64,000 bases of DNA, taken from contig JBBTCO010000030.1 of NCBI GenBank assembly GCA_038043185.1, forward strand, positions 46,434-110,433, written 5' to 3'. Each line of letters opens with the position of its first letter. The stretch's first letter is position 1. The translations under genes were made by a program, and so were the position numbers. The notes beneath the pieces were generated by a model. The model saw nothing but the letters and a program-made list of their open reading frames with translations, did not search any database and was not told the origin of the DNA. This document shows positions 10,075-18,349 of this stretch, piece after piece. This DNA comes from UBA5009 sp038043185. GTDB lineage: Bacteria > Bdellovibrionota > Bdellovibrionia > Bdellovibrionales > Bdellovibrionaceae.

Positions 10075-10626
10075 ATGATTAAAATACTGGCCCTTTTCGG
10101 CCTGCTGTCAATTTCATCTACAGTATTTGCCGTTGAGCTCAAGCTTAGCGATCTTAAGAATATTCGCCTTGAAGCTAAAAATGAGTTCAAGAGTTTTATT
10201 GTTGAATTGGCCGATGGGAATACGAAGGTCAGTCATTTAGTTGATATGGATGAAAAGAATTATATCATTAGTTATCAAGCTGAAGCTACTTTAGTTAAAT
10301 TCTCTAAATTTAGTGCAAAAAATAAATTGAATGAAGAGCAAGACTTACTTTTACCCTCTGTAGGAAATGGTTGTGCCATCAGCGGATGCTATATTTATGA
10401 AAATGGCACTCTTTTAACCGATCAAACAGAGCGAAAAAAAGTTTTAGAAAAAATCTTTTTGGAAGATGATTCTCAAGCTTTCTTAGTCAGTCTGCCGACC
10501 AAAGAAGTTTTGGATTCAATATTAATAAGTCGTAAAAAAATAGTTGCGAAGTTTTCCTTATTTGGTGATTTGGAAAACAGCGAAGGTTTGAGTCTTGGTT
10601 TTGCCAGACTCAAAAACAAGGAGTAA
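10075..10626 (+). CDS. Exported hypothetical protein
   Basis: 183 aa with a signal peptide (MIKILALFGLLSISSTVFA, cleavage before VELK). The mature part is mixed alpha/beta with one close Cys pair (NGCAISGCY) that could form a disulphide. No known family is recognised. The ATG follows GAGG at good spacing. The 3-nt gap to the next exported protein, whose AAGGAG ribosome site lies at this gene's end, points to an operon of two periplasmic proteins. Confidence 0.6.
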   Translation: MIKILALFGLLSISSTVFAVELKLSDLKNIRLEAKNEFKSFIVELADGNTKVSHLVDMDEKNYIISYQAEATLVKFSKFSAKNKLNEEQDLLLPSVGNGCAISGCYIYENGTLLTDQTERKKVLEKIFLEDDSQAFLVSLPTKEVLDSILISRKKIVAKFSLFGDLENSEGLSLGFARLKNKE

Positions 10627-10629
10627 CCC

Positions 10630-11034
10630 ATGATGAACCTCACTAAAATAAACTCAATTTTTGCAGTATTAGCTGTAATGGTTCTGTCGTTTGCAGCATC
10701 GGCTTCAGATTCAGAATGTACTTTAAAATTCAATATGGCTGATCGATTAAATCCTCACGAAGTTTTCATCGGCAATCAGTTTCAAAAGAAATTTCCGGCA
10801 GCTAAAAAGGCCTTAAAATTAATCTCTCAGCTCCAAGAAGACGGTTATTGCCAATTAGCTATAGGCCAGCTTCCAGCTTGTAAGATCGATTTTCGCCCTG
10901 CTGATGGCTATAATGCCAAAATTCTTTCCTTTTATGCCGTTTATTCAGGTGAGACCCTAGTTGAAACAATTCGAAATAAATCGGAAGCTAATGAGATCGT
11001 AAACCTCTTAAAAGACGTTCGTTTCTGCCGGTAG
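10630..11034 (+). CDS. Exported hypothetical protein, Cys-containing
   Basis: 134 aa with a signal peptide ending near AASAS. Four Cys remain in the mature chain (SECTL, YCQL, PACKI, RFCR), an even number that fits two disulphides in the periplasm. No family is recognised. It follows the previous exported protein by 3 nt and is probably co-expressed with it. A 177-nt AT-rich gap without obvious features follows. Confidence 0.6.
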   Translation: MMNLTKINSIFAVLAVMVLSFAASASDSECTLKFNMADRLNPHEVFIGNQFQKKFPAAKKALKLISQLQEDGYCQLAIGQLPACKIDFRPADGYNAKILSFYAVYSGETLVETIRNKSEANEIVNLLKDVRFCR

Positions 11035-11211
11035 TGACTGTTAAGTTTCCAACAGGAGCTAGCCAAAAATGCGCCTCACCCCCTTATAATTGTCATAAAG
11101 AGGTCTGTTTCATTACGAGATTTAATAAAATAACATAATAAATTCAATAAGATAAATCAAAACGTTCAAGCGGCACATTTCTCGCTGTAGTCATATATCG
11201 AAGGAGTCTTT

Positions 11212-11970
11212 ATGAAAAAGACAATACATATAATCTTACTTTCTGCTTTAGTTGCATTGGGGACAAGTTGTTCCAGTAAGAAAGCGGATGATCCAGTAGC
11301 TCCTCCGGTAGGGACAGCTGGACCGGTAACTCAGGATGGAACAGGTGCGACTCCAACAAATTGCACCAGCTCGAATTCATCGGGAAATACAGTTTGTTTT
11401 TCTATGGCTTCATTTTCCACTTTCGTAAGTTATGTCGCCACTCATCCCTTGAATGATCCTAGTAATGTGCAATTATCTGTTCAATTGTCAGATGTCGGCA
11501 ATGGTCGTTATGGCGGCACAGTGCAAATTTCCTACACTGATAATGGCACACCATTTAATGGTATTTTTAACTCAAGCTCTGGAGTCAATAGCGATATCGG
11601 CGGAAATCGTGGTTATAACGGCTTTCCAAAATCAGAATTTAATTATTGGTTCACATTTGAGGGTCGAAGAGTTTTTACAGGTTTTTTCCAAGATCAGTAT
11701 GGAGCCATTGTTTTAGTGATTGAGAATACTTTAAATACTGGTGATGGATCAGGCGGAGGTTTCTTGACTGGCTCTGTTTGGTATCGAAACTTTGCACAAG
11801 GTTTAGCCCCTTATAATAATACCGAAAGACAGTGTTGGTTTTTATCGGATGGACCTTACAATTGTCAGTCTTCAATCGTGATGTCTAAATCTGGTCTGTT
11901 TCCTACGGATACATATCGAAAATTAGGAACTTTTAGTGGCTTATCAAAATCAGCGGCATTTGGAAATTAA
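11212..11970 (+). CDS. Lipoprotein, family not recognised
   Basis: 252 aa with a clear lipoprotein signal (MKKTIHIILLSALVA then LGTSC at Cys20) and a Ser/Gly/Thr-rich linker. The globular part is rich in aromatic beta-strand-like segments (YGGTVQISY, FNYWFTFEGRRVFTGFF, SVWYRNFAQG). It has a strong AAGGAG ribosome site. Only 11 nt separate it from a second lipoprotein gene, so the two form a transcription unit that ends at the 12705 terminator. Function unknown. Confidence 0.65.
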   Translation: MKKTIHIILLSALVALGTSCSSKKADDPVAPPVGTAGPVTQDGTGATPTNCTSSNSSGNTVCFSMASFSTFVSYVATHPLNDPSNVQLSVQLSDVGNGRYGGTVQISYTDNGTPFNGIFNSSSGVNSDIGGNRGYNGFPKSEFNYWFTFEGRRVFTGFFQDQYGAIVLVIENTLNTGDGSGGGFLTGSVWYRNFAQGLAPYNNTERQCWFLSDGPYNCQSSIVMSKSGLFPTDTYRKLGTFSGLSKSAAFGN

Positions 11971-11981
11971 GGAGAGCGAGT

Positions 11982-12677
11982 ATGAAAATATCAAATACTA
12001 AAAAGCAAGGATGGATGGTTTGGAGCTTCCTTGTTTTCACATTAAGCTTAAGCATAGCTTGTAATAAAAAGAGCGATGATCAACCTCCGATCTCACCTTA
12101 TGGTGTTGGTCAGTTTGGCGCTGGTGTATGTACAAATTGTAATTTTGCCCAAGCTCAACTTGGTGCTGCGCAATCACGAGGCTCATCTTCTTTTCCAGTA
12201 ACAATTAATTGGACGCTGATTGGTGATCAAAATATGGTCAACCAAACCCTGGCTCAGGGAATGAATCCACAAAAAAATTATACTGGGCCACTTGCTTTGC
12301 AGGGTGCAATGAACTTGAGTCAAAGTGTTCAAGCTGGAAACTGCGTAATTCCCGCAGGACAATATCAATTGAGTTCTGTCCAAGCTGGCACAATGAGTTA
12401 TGGATCAATAAATATTCCACAGCTTGTAGCAGTGGTCGGCGGCGCACAAATCGTATTTAGTTTGCAGGGAGCGGTTGTTATCGATGCAAATGGCGACGGA
12501 CAAATTGATGCGATTGCAGGATTATTAAGACCGATGCAAGGCCCCGGCTATAACGGTTATGGTTATAGTGGCGCTTATCCGGGATATCCTGGGTACCCGG
12601 GCTATCCGAATCAGAATCCTGGAGTTGTTGGTGGCATGGTTAGCTGCAACGATGTCGGCGTCTACCTTTCACAATAA
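11982..12677 (+). CDS. Lipoprotein with GYP repeat tail
   Basis: 231 aa. The signal peptide ends at SIACNKK (lipobox Cys27). Residues about 60-180 form a beta-rich domain with NLSQSVQAGNC. The C-terminal region is Gly/Tyr/Pro rich with tandem GYPGYPGYP units (near 195-215), followed by a final Cys-containing stretch. It shares an operon with the preceding lipoprotein and directly precedes a strong terminator. Low-complexity GYP tails often lie on surface proteins. Function not recognised. Confidence 0.62.
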   Translation: MKISNTKKQGWMVWSFLVFTLSLSIACNKKSDDQPPISPYGVGQFGAGVCTNCNFAQAQLGAAQSRGSSSFPVTINWTLIGDQNMVNQTLAQGMNPQKNYTGPLALQGAMNLSQSVQAGNCVIPAGQYQLSSVQAGTMSYGSINIPQLVAVVGGAQIVFSLQGAVVIDANGDGQIDAIAGLLRPMQGPGYNGYGYSGAYPGYPGYPGYPNQNPGVVGGMVSCNDVGVYLSQ

Positions 12678-12704
12678 TTTTTAACTTTCATATTGAAGAC
12701 ACAT

Positions 12705-12736
12705 AAAGGCTCTGAAGTTGACTTCAGAGCCTTTTA
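12705..12736 (+). terminator. Intrinsic terminator after the lipoprotein pair
   Basis: The perfect stem GGCTCTGAAG / CTTCAGAGCC with a 4-nt loop (TTGA) is followed by TTTT and preceded by AAA, so it could work in both directions. It lies 31 nt after the lipoprotein stop and just before the recombinase gene. Confidence 0.9.
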
Positions 12737-12752
12737 AATTTCTAATTACAAA

Positions 12753-13646
12753 ATGGAATTAACACTTTGGGTTGAATTTTTTGATGAACTACAAAATGTA
12801 CGTGGTCGTTCATTAAATACGGTGATGGCTTATCGCCGTGATCTTGAATTATGGACTAAATACAAAAAAACCGGACAAAGCGTGAGTGGTTTCTATGAGT
12901 TCATGAAAAAAGAAGGCCTGTCGCCACGTTCGCAAGCGCGAGTGATCTCTTCGCTACGAACTTATTTTAGATTTTGTGAATCACGCGGACATTCCTCAGG
13001 TGAATTGCGCGAGCTTCGTCCACCCAAGGTGAAAGTTTCTTTGCCGAAAGCACTAACTCAAGGTGAATTTGAAAAGCTACTAGAAGCCTGTCAGACTTCG
13101 GATCCAAACAAAACATCGCGAAATAAGTTAACGCTGTTGTTACTTTATGGTTTGGGCTGTCGTGTTTCTGAATTGATCGAGCTGAAAACAGAAGATTTTA
13201 GTCCCACCGATAGATGGGTAAAAATACTTGGTAAAGGCAATAAAGAAAGACTTTTGCCGCTAACAGATCGTTTGGCTGAATCCTTAAGTTACTATTTGCG
13301 TGGAGTGCGTCCTTCCTTAGTTGATAGCAAGACTTCATCCATATTGATTAATGATCGCGGTAATCAGCCTTCACGTGTTGATGTCTGGCGTTGGTTAGAC
13401 GCTTGGTCAGTCAAGGCCGGATTCACCGAAACCGTAAATCCTCATCGCTTTCGGCACGGTTGTGCTACGGCTTTACTCGAGGGTGGTGCAGATCTTCGTT
13501 CCATTCAATTGCTTCTTGGTCATGCCAGTATTCAAACAACACAAATCTACACCAGTGTGACGACTCAGGTTTTAACCGATACCATCGATCAACATCATCC
13601 TTTGTCGGGCCAAAAAAATAAAATTCTGGACGAGTCTGGGATTTAA
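12753..13646 (+). CDS. Tyrosine recombinase (XerC/XerD-like)
   Basis: Site-specific recombinase of the phage-integrase family, 297 aa, the size of XerC/XerD. The N-terminal SAM-like DNA-binding domain (residues 1-85) contains SLNTVMAYRRDLELW. The catalytic domain shows Arg in GLGCRVSELIEL, Lys in KGNKERLLPL, HRFRH (HxxR), LLGHASIQTT and the Tyr nucleophile in QIYTSV. Length and placement among chromosomal genes favour a housekeeping dimer-resolution enzyme over a phage integrase, but XerC and XerD cannot be told apart here. The terminator upstream isolates it from the lipoprotein operon. Confidence 0.9.
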   Translation: MELTLWVEFFDELQNVRGRSLNTVMAYRRDLELWTKYKKTGQSVSGFYEFMKKEGLSPRSQARVISSLRTYFRFCESRGHSSGELRELRPPKVKVSLPKALTQGEFEKLLEACQTSDPNKTSRNKLTLLLLYGLGCRVSELIELKTEDFSPTDRWVKILGKGNKERLLPLTDRLAESLSYYLRGVRPSLVDSKTSSILINDRGNQPSRVDVWRWLDAWSVKAGFTETVNPHRFRHGCATALLEGGADLRSIQLLLGHASIQTTQIYTSVTTQVLTDTIDQHHPLSGQKNKILDESGI

Positions 13647-13711
13647 TTTCTTTTAATTCCTATTTAATAATCTGTTCATAGCGGATTCCAAATTGCTGAA
13701 TCTGCAGACTT

Positions 13712-15112
13712 ATGATTTTAAAATCTTTCGCAGTCGTTGACGACAAACTTACACCGATTGAACTTGAACTGATTCTTTTGCCCGGCTTGCCGCAAATTCA
13801 TTTCTTAGGTTTAGCAGATCAGGGAATTAAAGAGCTGGATCGAAAAATTAGAAGTGCTTTTCGACAACAGGGATTTGAATTTCCTCGCGCTCAACAAGTT
13901 GTGGTGAATTTACGCCCGGTGCACTTAAAGAAAAAATCCAAAGGTTTAGATTTAGCCGTTGCGGTTGCTTTGCTGATGGAAACAAAACAAATCCCCAAAT
14001 TAATTTCATCCAAAGATTATTTTGTGTACGGAGAATTAACTTTAAGTGGTCATGTGCAAAATGCTGAAGATCTGGATGCGCTTCCACTAAGTTCCGAAGC
14101 CCAAGTGCTGTCGGGAGTTTCTCCGATTCAATGTCGTTTTTATCGATCGGTAATTTCCGAACTTAGGGATTTATTAAAACCTGCGGAAATTATTTTTCCT
14201 TGTGAAGATCTCTGCAAATTTGTCAGGCCTCAATTTGGTTTAGATTTAATGTTTAGCGAAGAAGAAAGTAAATATCTAAAGTTAGTTGCGTTAGGGGAAC
14301 ATAATATTTTGTTGGCGGGTCCTCCGGGAACAGGAAAATCCACTTGGGCAAAAGCAGTGCCCTCATTTTTAAAACCGCCGCAAATTACAGACTGGAAAGA
14401 AATTAAAGAATTATTTCCTGATCGAAAAATCGAAAATTTTGTCTGGCGCTCCATCATTCAGCCACATCACACGAATACAGTGGCGTCCCTCCTGGGTGGT
14501 GGAGTGCCAGTACGTCCTGGGGACTTGTCGCGAGCTCATCGCGGCGTTCTTATTATGGATGAATTTTTAGAATTCCATATTGATGTTCAAGAAGCGCTTC
14601 GCGAACCGGTAGAAGAAGGCGTTTTAAGATTGAGTCGAAAAAATCAAAATATTGAATTCCAAACTTCATTTTTGTTATTAGCGACGACGAATCTCTGTCC
14701 CTGCGGTCAATGGTTACCCGACCATTTTCAAGATTGCATACGAAGTCGAGTGCGGTGCCAGTCCAGACGGCAAAAGTTATCGGGTCCTTTATTAGATCGC
14801 TTTGATATTGTTTATTTAAAAAAAGGAACAGGCGATAAAAAGATTTCAGGAAAATCAATTCTCGATGAACTCGAAGCCCTTCGTCCGAACCTGGAAAAGA
14901 TTTCTGATTCGAGTGATAATATCCTTATTCCAGATGCCATACAAAAGTTGACTACAAGCCAACGTCGCTGGAAATCCATCGCTCGTGTCGCATCGAGTCT
15001 GAGCCGACTCGAAGGCAGTAAAGAGATAAAGCATAATCATTGGGAAGAGGCCTTGGATTATTCTTTATGGCCCTTTAAAAAACTGATTCAAGACTTGGGT
15101 GAATCTGTTTAA
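13712..15112 (+). CDS. comM: ComM/YifB-family AAA+ ATPase (Mg-chelatase-like)
   Basis: 466 aa. The N-terminal ChlI-type domain (ILLPGLPQIHFLGLAD, VVVNLRPVHLKKKSKGLDLAVAVALL) is followed by an AAA+ module with Walker A LAGPPGTGKST, Walker B-like GVLIMDEFLEF and the CPCG finger region LCPCGQW. In naturally transforming bacteria ComM is a branch-migration helicase. It is also widespread in non-competent species, so competence is not implied. It is slightly shorter than typical family members (about 500 aa) but no motif is missing. Confidence 0.9.
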   Translation: MILKSFAVVDDKLTPIELELILLPGLPQIHFLGLADQGIKELDRKIRSAFRQQGFEFPRAQQVVVNLRPVHLKKKSKGLDLAVAVALLMETKQIPKLISSKDYFVYGELTLSGHVQNAEDLDALPLSSEAQVLSGVSPIQCRFYRSVISELRDLLKPAEIIFPCEDLCKFVRPQFGLDLMFSEEESKYLKLVALGEHNILLAGPPGTGKSTWAKAVPSFLKPPQITDWKEIKELFPDRKIENFVWRSIIQPHHTNTVASLLGGGVPVRPGDLSRAHRGVLIMDEFLEFHIDVQEALREPVEEGVLRLSRKNQNIEFQTSFLLLATTNLCPCGQWLPDHFQDCIRSRVRCQSRRQKLSGPLLDRFDIVYLKKGTGDKKISGKSILDELEALRPNLEKISDSSDNILIPDAIQKLTTSQRRWKSIARVASSLSRLEGSKEIKHNHWEEALDYSLWPFKKLIQDLGESV

Positions 15113-15157
15113 ATTATCACCTCGATAATCCATTCTCTAAATTTCTAATTGCGAAGA

Positions 15158-15186
15158 TTGACTCTCTGCAAACGAAAAGCTAGCTT
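15158..15186 (+). promoter_or_regulatory. Candidate sigma-70 promoter for tRNA-Cys
   Basis: TTGACT (15158-15163), a 17-nt spacer and TAGCTT (15181-15186) place a start near 15192, about 11 nt before the tRNA. The -10 match is weak, but position and spacing fit a tRNA promoter. Confidence 0.45.
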
Positions 15187-15202
15187 GGGTTTTTTGAACG
15201 CC

Positions 15203-15276
15203 GGTGATGTGGCCGAGGAGTTAGGCAGCGCTCTGCAAAAGCGCGTACGGGGGTGCGAAGCCCTCCATCACCTCCA
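15203..15276 (+). tRNA. tRNA-Cys (GCA), CCA encoded
   Basis: Folds as a cloverleaf. The acceptor is GGTGATG/CATCACC, and the anticodon stem GCGCT/AGCGC holds loop CTGCAAA with anticodon GCA (15235-15237). The variable loop is 4 nt, the T stem is GGGGG/CCCTC, the discriminator is T and CCA is encoded. U73 with a GCA anticodon is the cysteine identity set. Two elbow features are unusual: the T loop reads TGCGAAG (G where Psi55 normally sits), and the D loop AGGAGTTA lacks an adjacent GG at 18-19. It may be the only tRNA-Cys of the genome, in which case it must function. Confidence 0.85.
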
Positions 15277-15286
15277 GTACAATACC

Positions 15287-15326
15287 GGAATCCCAGGATA
15301 CGGGTTAACAGGTATACCTGGATTCC
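15287..15326. repeat. Imperfect palindrome downstream of tRNA-Cys
   Basis: GGAATCCCAGGATAC (15287-15301) and GTATACCTGGATTCC (15312-15326) pair with two single-base bulges around a 10-nt loop. It starts 11 nt after the tRNA CCA end. No T-run follows, so it is not a standard terminator; it could be a processing or termination hairpin or a copy of a dispersed palindrome. The rest of 15113-15421 holds only the tRNA, its promoter and noncoding sequence. Confidence 0.6.
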
Positions 15327-15421
15327 AGTTCGCGAATTCACGACAGTATTCAGAATTCAAGTTTGCTTCTGGGATTGAGGACATGTTTCAAGACACCTAA
15401 ATCTGCTAACTATGGTATTAT

Positions 15422-16156
15422 TTAAAATGAGTTACTCCGCAGGCGAAGCGCATTTCCTACTACAGATACAGAACTTAAACTCATAGCAAGACTTGCAATC
15501 ATTGGGCTTAATAAAATCCCGAAAAATGGATACAATAAACCCGCTGCAATTGGCACCCCAAGTGCATTATAGCCAAACGCAAAAAGTAAATTTTGTCTGA
15601 TATTTTTCATTGTTGCTTGACTGAGCTTGTGAGCTCGAACAATTCCAATGAGATCACCTTTCACAAGCGTGACTCCGGCGCTCTCCATCGCAACGTCAGT
15701 TCCAGTACCCATCGCAATTCCAACATCGGCTTGTGCCAATGCTGGAGCGTCGTTGATTCCGTCCCCAGCCATCGCAACAATCTGGCCTTCAGATTTAAGT
15801 TTCTGAATGATTTCGTTTTTTTGTTGTGGAAGAACTTCAGCTTCTACATGATCAATTCCCATTTCACGAGCAACTACTTCCGCCGTATTTCGATTGTCTC
15901 CAGTCAGCATGATAACCTTAATACCTTTTGAGTGAAAATATTCAATCGCAGGTTTTGCTGATTCTTTGATAGGATCTTTAACAGCAATAACAGCGGCAGG
16001 CTTTCCATCAATAGCGGCAAGCATAGCTCCGTGTCCTGTACTTTGAAGCTCTTTTGCAATTTGAGAAAGCTCGTTCGATTCAATGCCAAACTTTTCAAGG
16101 AGTTTTCTATTTCCAACTAGAACAATTCGATTCTGAACTTTTCCTTTTACACCCAT
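15422..16156 (-). pseudogene. copA: copA 3' part: copper P1B-ATPase, P-domain and last membrane helices
   Basis: Continues the copper-exporting ATPase of 16107-17195 in another frame. What remains is the end of the nucleotide-binding domain (IVLVGNRKLLEKFG), the hinge motifs MLTGDN and AGDGINDAPALAQADVGIAMGTG, and the final two membrane helices (FAFGYNALGVPIAAGLL). The phosphorylation motif DKTG and the membrane CPC copper site, which should precede this part, are absent. An ATG at 16156 could start a separate 244-aa product, but it could not transport copper without those sites. Treated as a gene remnant left by an internal deletion plus frameshift. Confidence 0.85.
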
Positions 16157-17195
16157 TCACGATCAGACTTCCGGTGCCGTTCACTGTTGCACCAGTCACT
16201 AAATCGTCTTTGTTTTTCTCTACGGGAATAGGCTCACCCGTAATCATGGACTCATCAACGGAGCTGCGACCATCGGTTACTTCACCGTCAACAGGAATTT
16301 TTTCGCCAGGTCTAACACGCAAAAGATCTCCGACATGAATATGTTCAACAGGAATATCTTCTTCAGCACCATCAGATTTTATTTTTCGTGCTGTTTTAGG
16401 CGCAAGGTTTAAAAGTGCTCGAATTGCATTGCCTGTTTGACTGCGAGCTTTTAACTCAAGAACTTGGCCTAAGAGAACAAGTGCCGTAATTACCGCTGCG
16501 GCCTCGTAGTATAAAGGGACCATTCCTCCATGAACTCTAATGCTCTCAGGAAACAGTGAAGGAAAAAAAGTTCCAGCTAAACTAAATATGTAAGCTACTC
16601 CAGTGCCAAGAGCGATGAGTGTGAACATGTTAAAATTTCGAGATTTTATGGAAGCCCAGCCCCGTTTAAAAAAGGGGAGTCCCGCCCAGAGAACGACTGG
16701 AGTCGCAAGTAAGAATTGAATTCCAGCATTGAGCCAAGCAGGTATTGCCTGTTGTACAGGTTGCCCTGGAATCAAGTCCGACATCGCAAGCAGTAATAAT
16801 GGAATTGTTAGCGGAACACTCACTTTTAAGCGCTTTGTGAAGTCAGTCAGTTCGGGGTTTTCAACTTCTTCAACAGAAACTTCTTCTGACTCTAAAGCCA
16901 TGCCACAAATGGGACAGTTTCCAGGCCCCTTTTGTCTGATCTCGGGATGCATGGGACAAGTGTAAATCGCTTCAGTATCAACTTTCTGTGATAGTTCAAT
17001 TTTTGGATTCAGATACTTTGAAGGTTCCGCTTCAAATTTTGTTTTGCATTTAGGATTACAGAAATAAAATGTTTCGTCTTTGAATTTCGTATTGCCACCT
17101 TTGGCTGTAGCGGGATCAATCATCATTCCGCACACAGGGTCTTTAACAAGATTCTTTTCTTTTTTATGATCTATTGAAGTGCGTGAATGATCCAT
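16107..17195 (-). pseudogene. copA: copA 5' part: YHS and metal-binding domains, first helices, actuator domain
   Basis: N-terminal part of a Cu+-exporting P1B-type ATPase. Order of domains: a YHS domain (DPVCGMMIDP, FYFCNPKCK, residues about 18-62); a heavy-metal-binding domain (YTCPMHPEIRQKGPGNCPICGMALE, here noted as CPMHP...CPICGMAL); four membrane helices (about 125-245); and the actuator domain with GEKIPVDGEV and SMITGEPIPV. It then runs out of frame after TGSLIVNG and stops. About 200 residues expected next, with CPC and DKTG, are missing. A well-formed CueR-type promoter lies 58 nt upstream, so transcription is probably still copper-controlled. Confidence 0.85.
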
Positions 17196-17252
17196 AGATT
17201 CTCCAATCGTATTCCTTAAAAGGGATCGAGATTTAATTCATCTCGTGCAATC

Positions 17253-17283
17253 ATCATGAGCCTTCCAGGCATTGGAAGGTCAA
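17253..17283 (-). promoter_or_regulatory. CueR-type operator/promoter of copA
   Basis: Read on the minus strand: -35 TTGACC (17283-17278), a long 19-nt spacer holding the dyad CCTTCC-aatgcct-GGAAGG, and -10 CATGAT (17258-17253). The 19-bp spacer and dyad closely match the known E. coli copA promoter layout recognised by CueR, where the regulator underwinds DNA to activate. Confidence 0.85.
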
Positions 17284-17353
17284 TAAGGAATATACATTCT
17301 TGGATGCAATTGGTTAAATTGGATTGCTTTGATACGTAAGTTTGATTGCTTGC

Positions 17354-17384
17354 TTGACCTTCCAATTGTGGGAATGTTTATATT
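17354..17384 (+). promoter_or_regulatory. CueR-type operator/promoter of the regulator gene
   Basis: -35 TTGACC (17354-17359), a 19-nt spacer with half-sites CTTCCAA and GGGAATG, and a strong -10 TATATT (17379-17384). Transcription would start near 17391, 28 nt before the regulator ATG at 17419. This rules out the longer reading-frame starts upstream and implies autoregulation. Confidence 0.8.
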
Positions 17385-17418
17385 TATTCTCGTAGTAGAA
17401 CTAATGGCAAAGGAGCCT

Positions 17419-17808
17419 ATGAACATTGGTGAAGCAGCAAAAATCTCTGGCGTAAATGCAAAGTTGATCCGCCATTACGAATCCATTGGAATTATACCGA
17501 AAGCAAGTCGTTCAGATGCTGGCTATAGAATATACTCTGAGGCCGAAGTGAATATCTTAGCGTTTGTGAAAAAATCACGAAGACTTGGATTCTCTATGAA
17601 AGAAATTAAGAAGCTTGTAAGTCTGTGGCGCAATAAAACAAGGGCTAGTGCTGAGGTTAAAAATTTAGCTCTTAAGCATGTTGACGAAATGGAACAAAAG
17701 ATCCAAGAGCTTCAAGGAATGGTTAAAACCTTAAAGCATCTCGCTAAATGCTGTCATGGGGATCAAAGGCCCGATTGTCCCATTTTGGATGACTTAGCCA
17801 GCCATTAA
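17419..17808 (+). CDS. cueR: MerR-family copper-responsive regulator (CueR-like)
   Basis: 129 aa from the ATG at 17419, which has an AAGGAG ribosome site and lies downstream of its own promoter. The N-terminal winged helix-turn-helix (MNIGEAAKISGVNAKLIRHYE) is followed by a dimerising coiled coil. The metal loop is CCHGDQRPDC. With this start, Ser77, Cys112 and Cys120 fall at exactly the E. coli CueR positions, and Ser77 is the residue linked to selectivity for monovalent Cu/Ag/Au. It sits between the two operators and the metal genes. The sensor looks intact although both effector genes are damaged. Confidence 0.92.
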   Translation: MNIGEAAKISGVNAKLIRHYESIGIIPKASRSDAGYRIYSEAEVNILAFVKKSRRLGFSMKEIKKLVSLWRNKTRASAEVKNLALKHVDEMEQKIQELQGMVKTLKHLAKCCHGDQRPDCPILDDLASH

Positions 17809-17911
17809 ACGCTATGAGTGGCTGCAAACGGGAATCATTGGCATTTATAAATTTAGTAATCGTAAGTATTTAATAGTTGAACTTCATAAAAATATCCATT
17901 ACTGATTGCGA

Positions 17912-18289
17912 ATGTACTTATTGTTGAGACAAATGTTTATTTATTTATTTGGGGCGGTTTTCTTTGTATTCGCTGCAATCTCTTTCTTAAATACTCAGTT
18001 TCAATTCGTTCCTGATCACGACCATGCAGAATTAAGATCTTCTCAACATCATCATGACAACGTTTACGAGTTACATTATTACACTCATAGGCATGCTCCA
18101 GATCAGCCAGAACACACTCATGACAAATCTCAATGTTATAGTGTCGCTTCTGGTTTTACTGCTTTGGTTGCTTGTGAAGCATATCCAACATTTTATCAAT
18201 TGGTAATTACTAATACCATAAGTTATTTTCAGCATTTAAAGTATGCTAATATTTTTATTTCATCAATTTTTCGACCGCCCATCGTTTAA
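17912..18289 (+). CDS. Small His-rich membrane-anchored protein of the metal island
   Basis: 126 aa from the ATG at 17912. One N-terminal hydrophobic segment (residues about 8-27) acts as signal or anchor. It is followed by a stretch dense in histidine (PDHDHAE, SSQHHHDN, YTHRHAPDQPEHTHDK) that would bind metal in the periplasm. A second hydrophobic region lies near the C-terminus. Proteins of this shape accompany CzcA/CusA pumps as metal buffers or regulators, but I do not recognise a named family. It lies between cueR and the pump gene on the same strand. Confidence 0.65.
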   Translation: MYLLLRQMFIYLFGAVFFVFAAISFLNTQFQFVPDHDHAELRSSQHHHDNVYELHYYTHRHAPDQPEHTHDKSQCYSVASGFTALVACEAYPTFYQLVITNTISYFQHLKYANIFISSIFRPPIV

Positions 18290-18349
18290 ACTTTTTTACA
18301 CAAAAAATATTTCAGATAAGACTTCAACTCACGTTTAGCGGGACGGATT

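Noticed and set aside
11070..11078. Possible decayed copy of the palindrome core (TGCGCCTCA with ACAGGAG upstream)
   Set aside because: Only nine matching bases, no inverted arms and no hairpin; likely chance.
15149..15400. Plus-strand 83-aa frame covering the tRNA
   Set aside because: It spans the tRNA-Cys cloverleaf and has no ribosome site.
17329..17418. N-terminal extension of the MerR-type regulator
   Set aside because: It lies upstream of, or inside, the 17354-17384 promoter, and homology and CueR numbering start at 17419.
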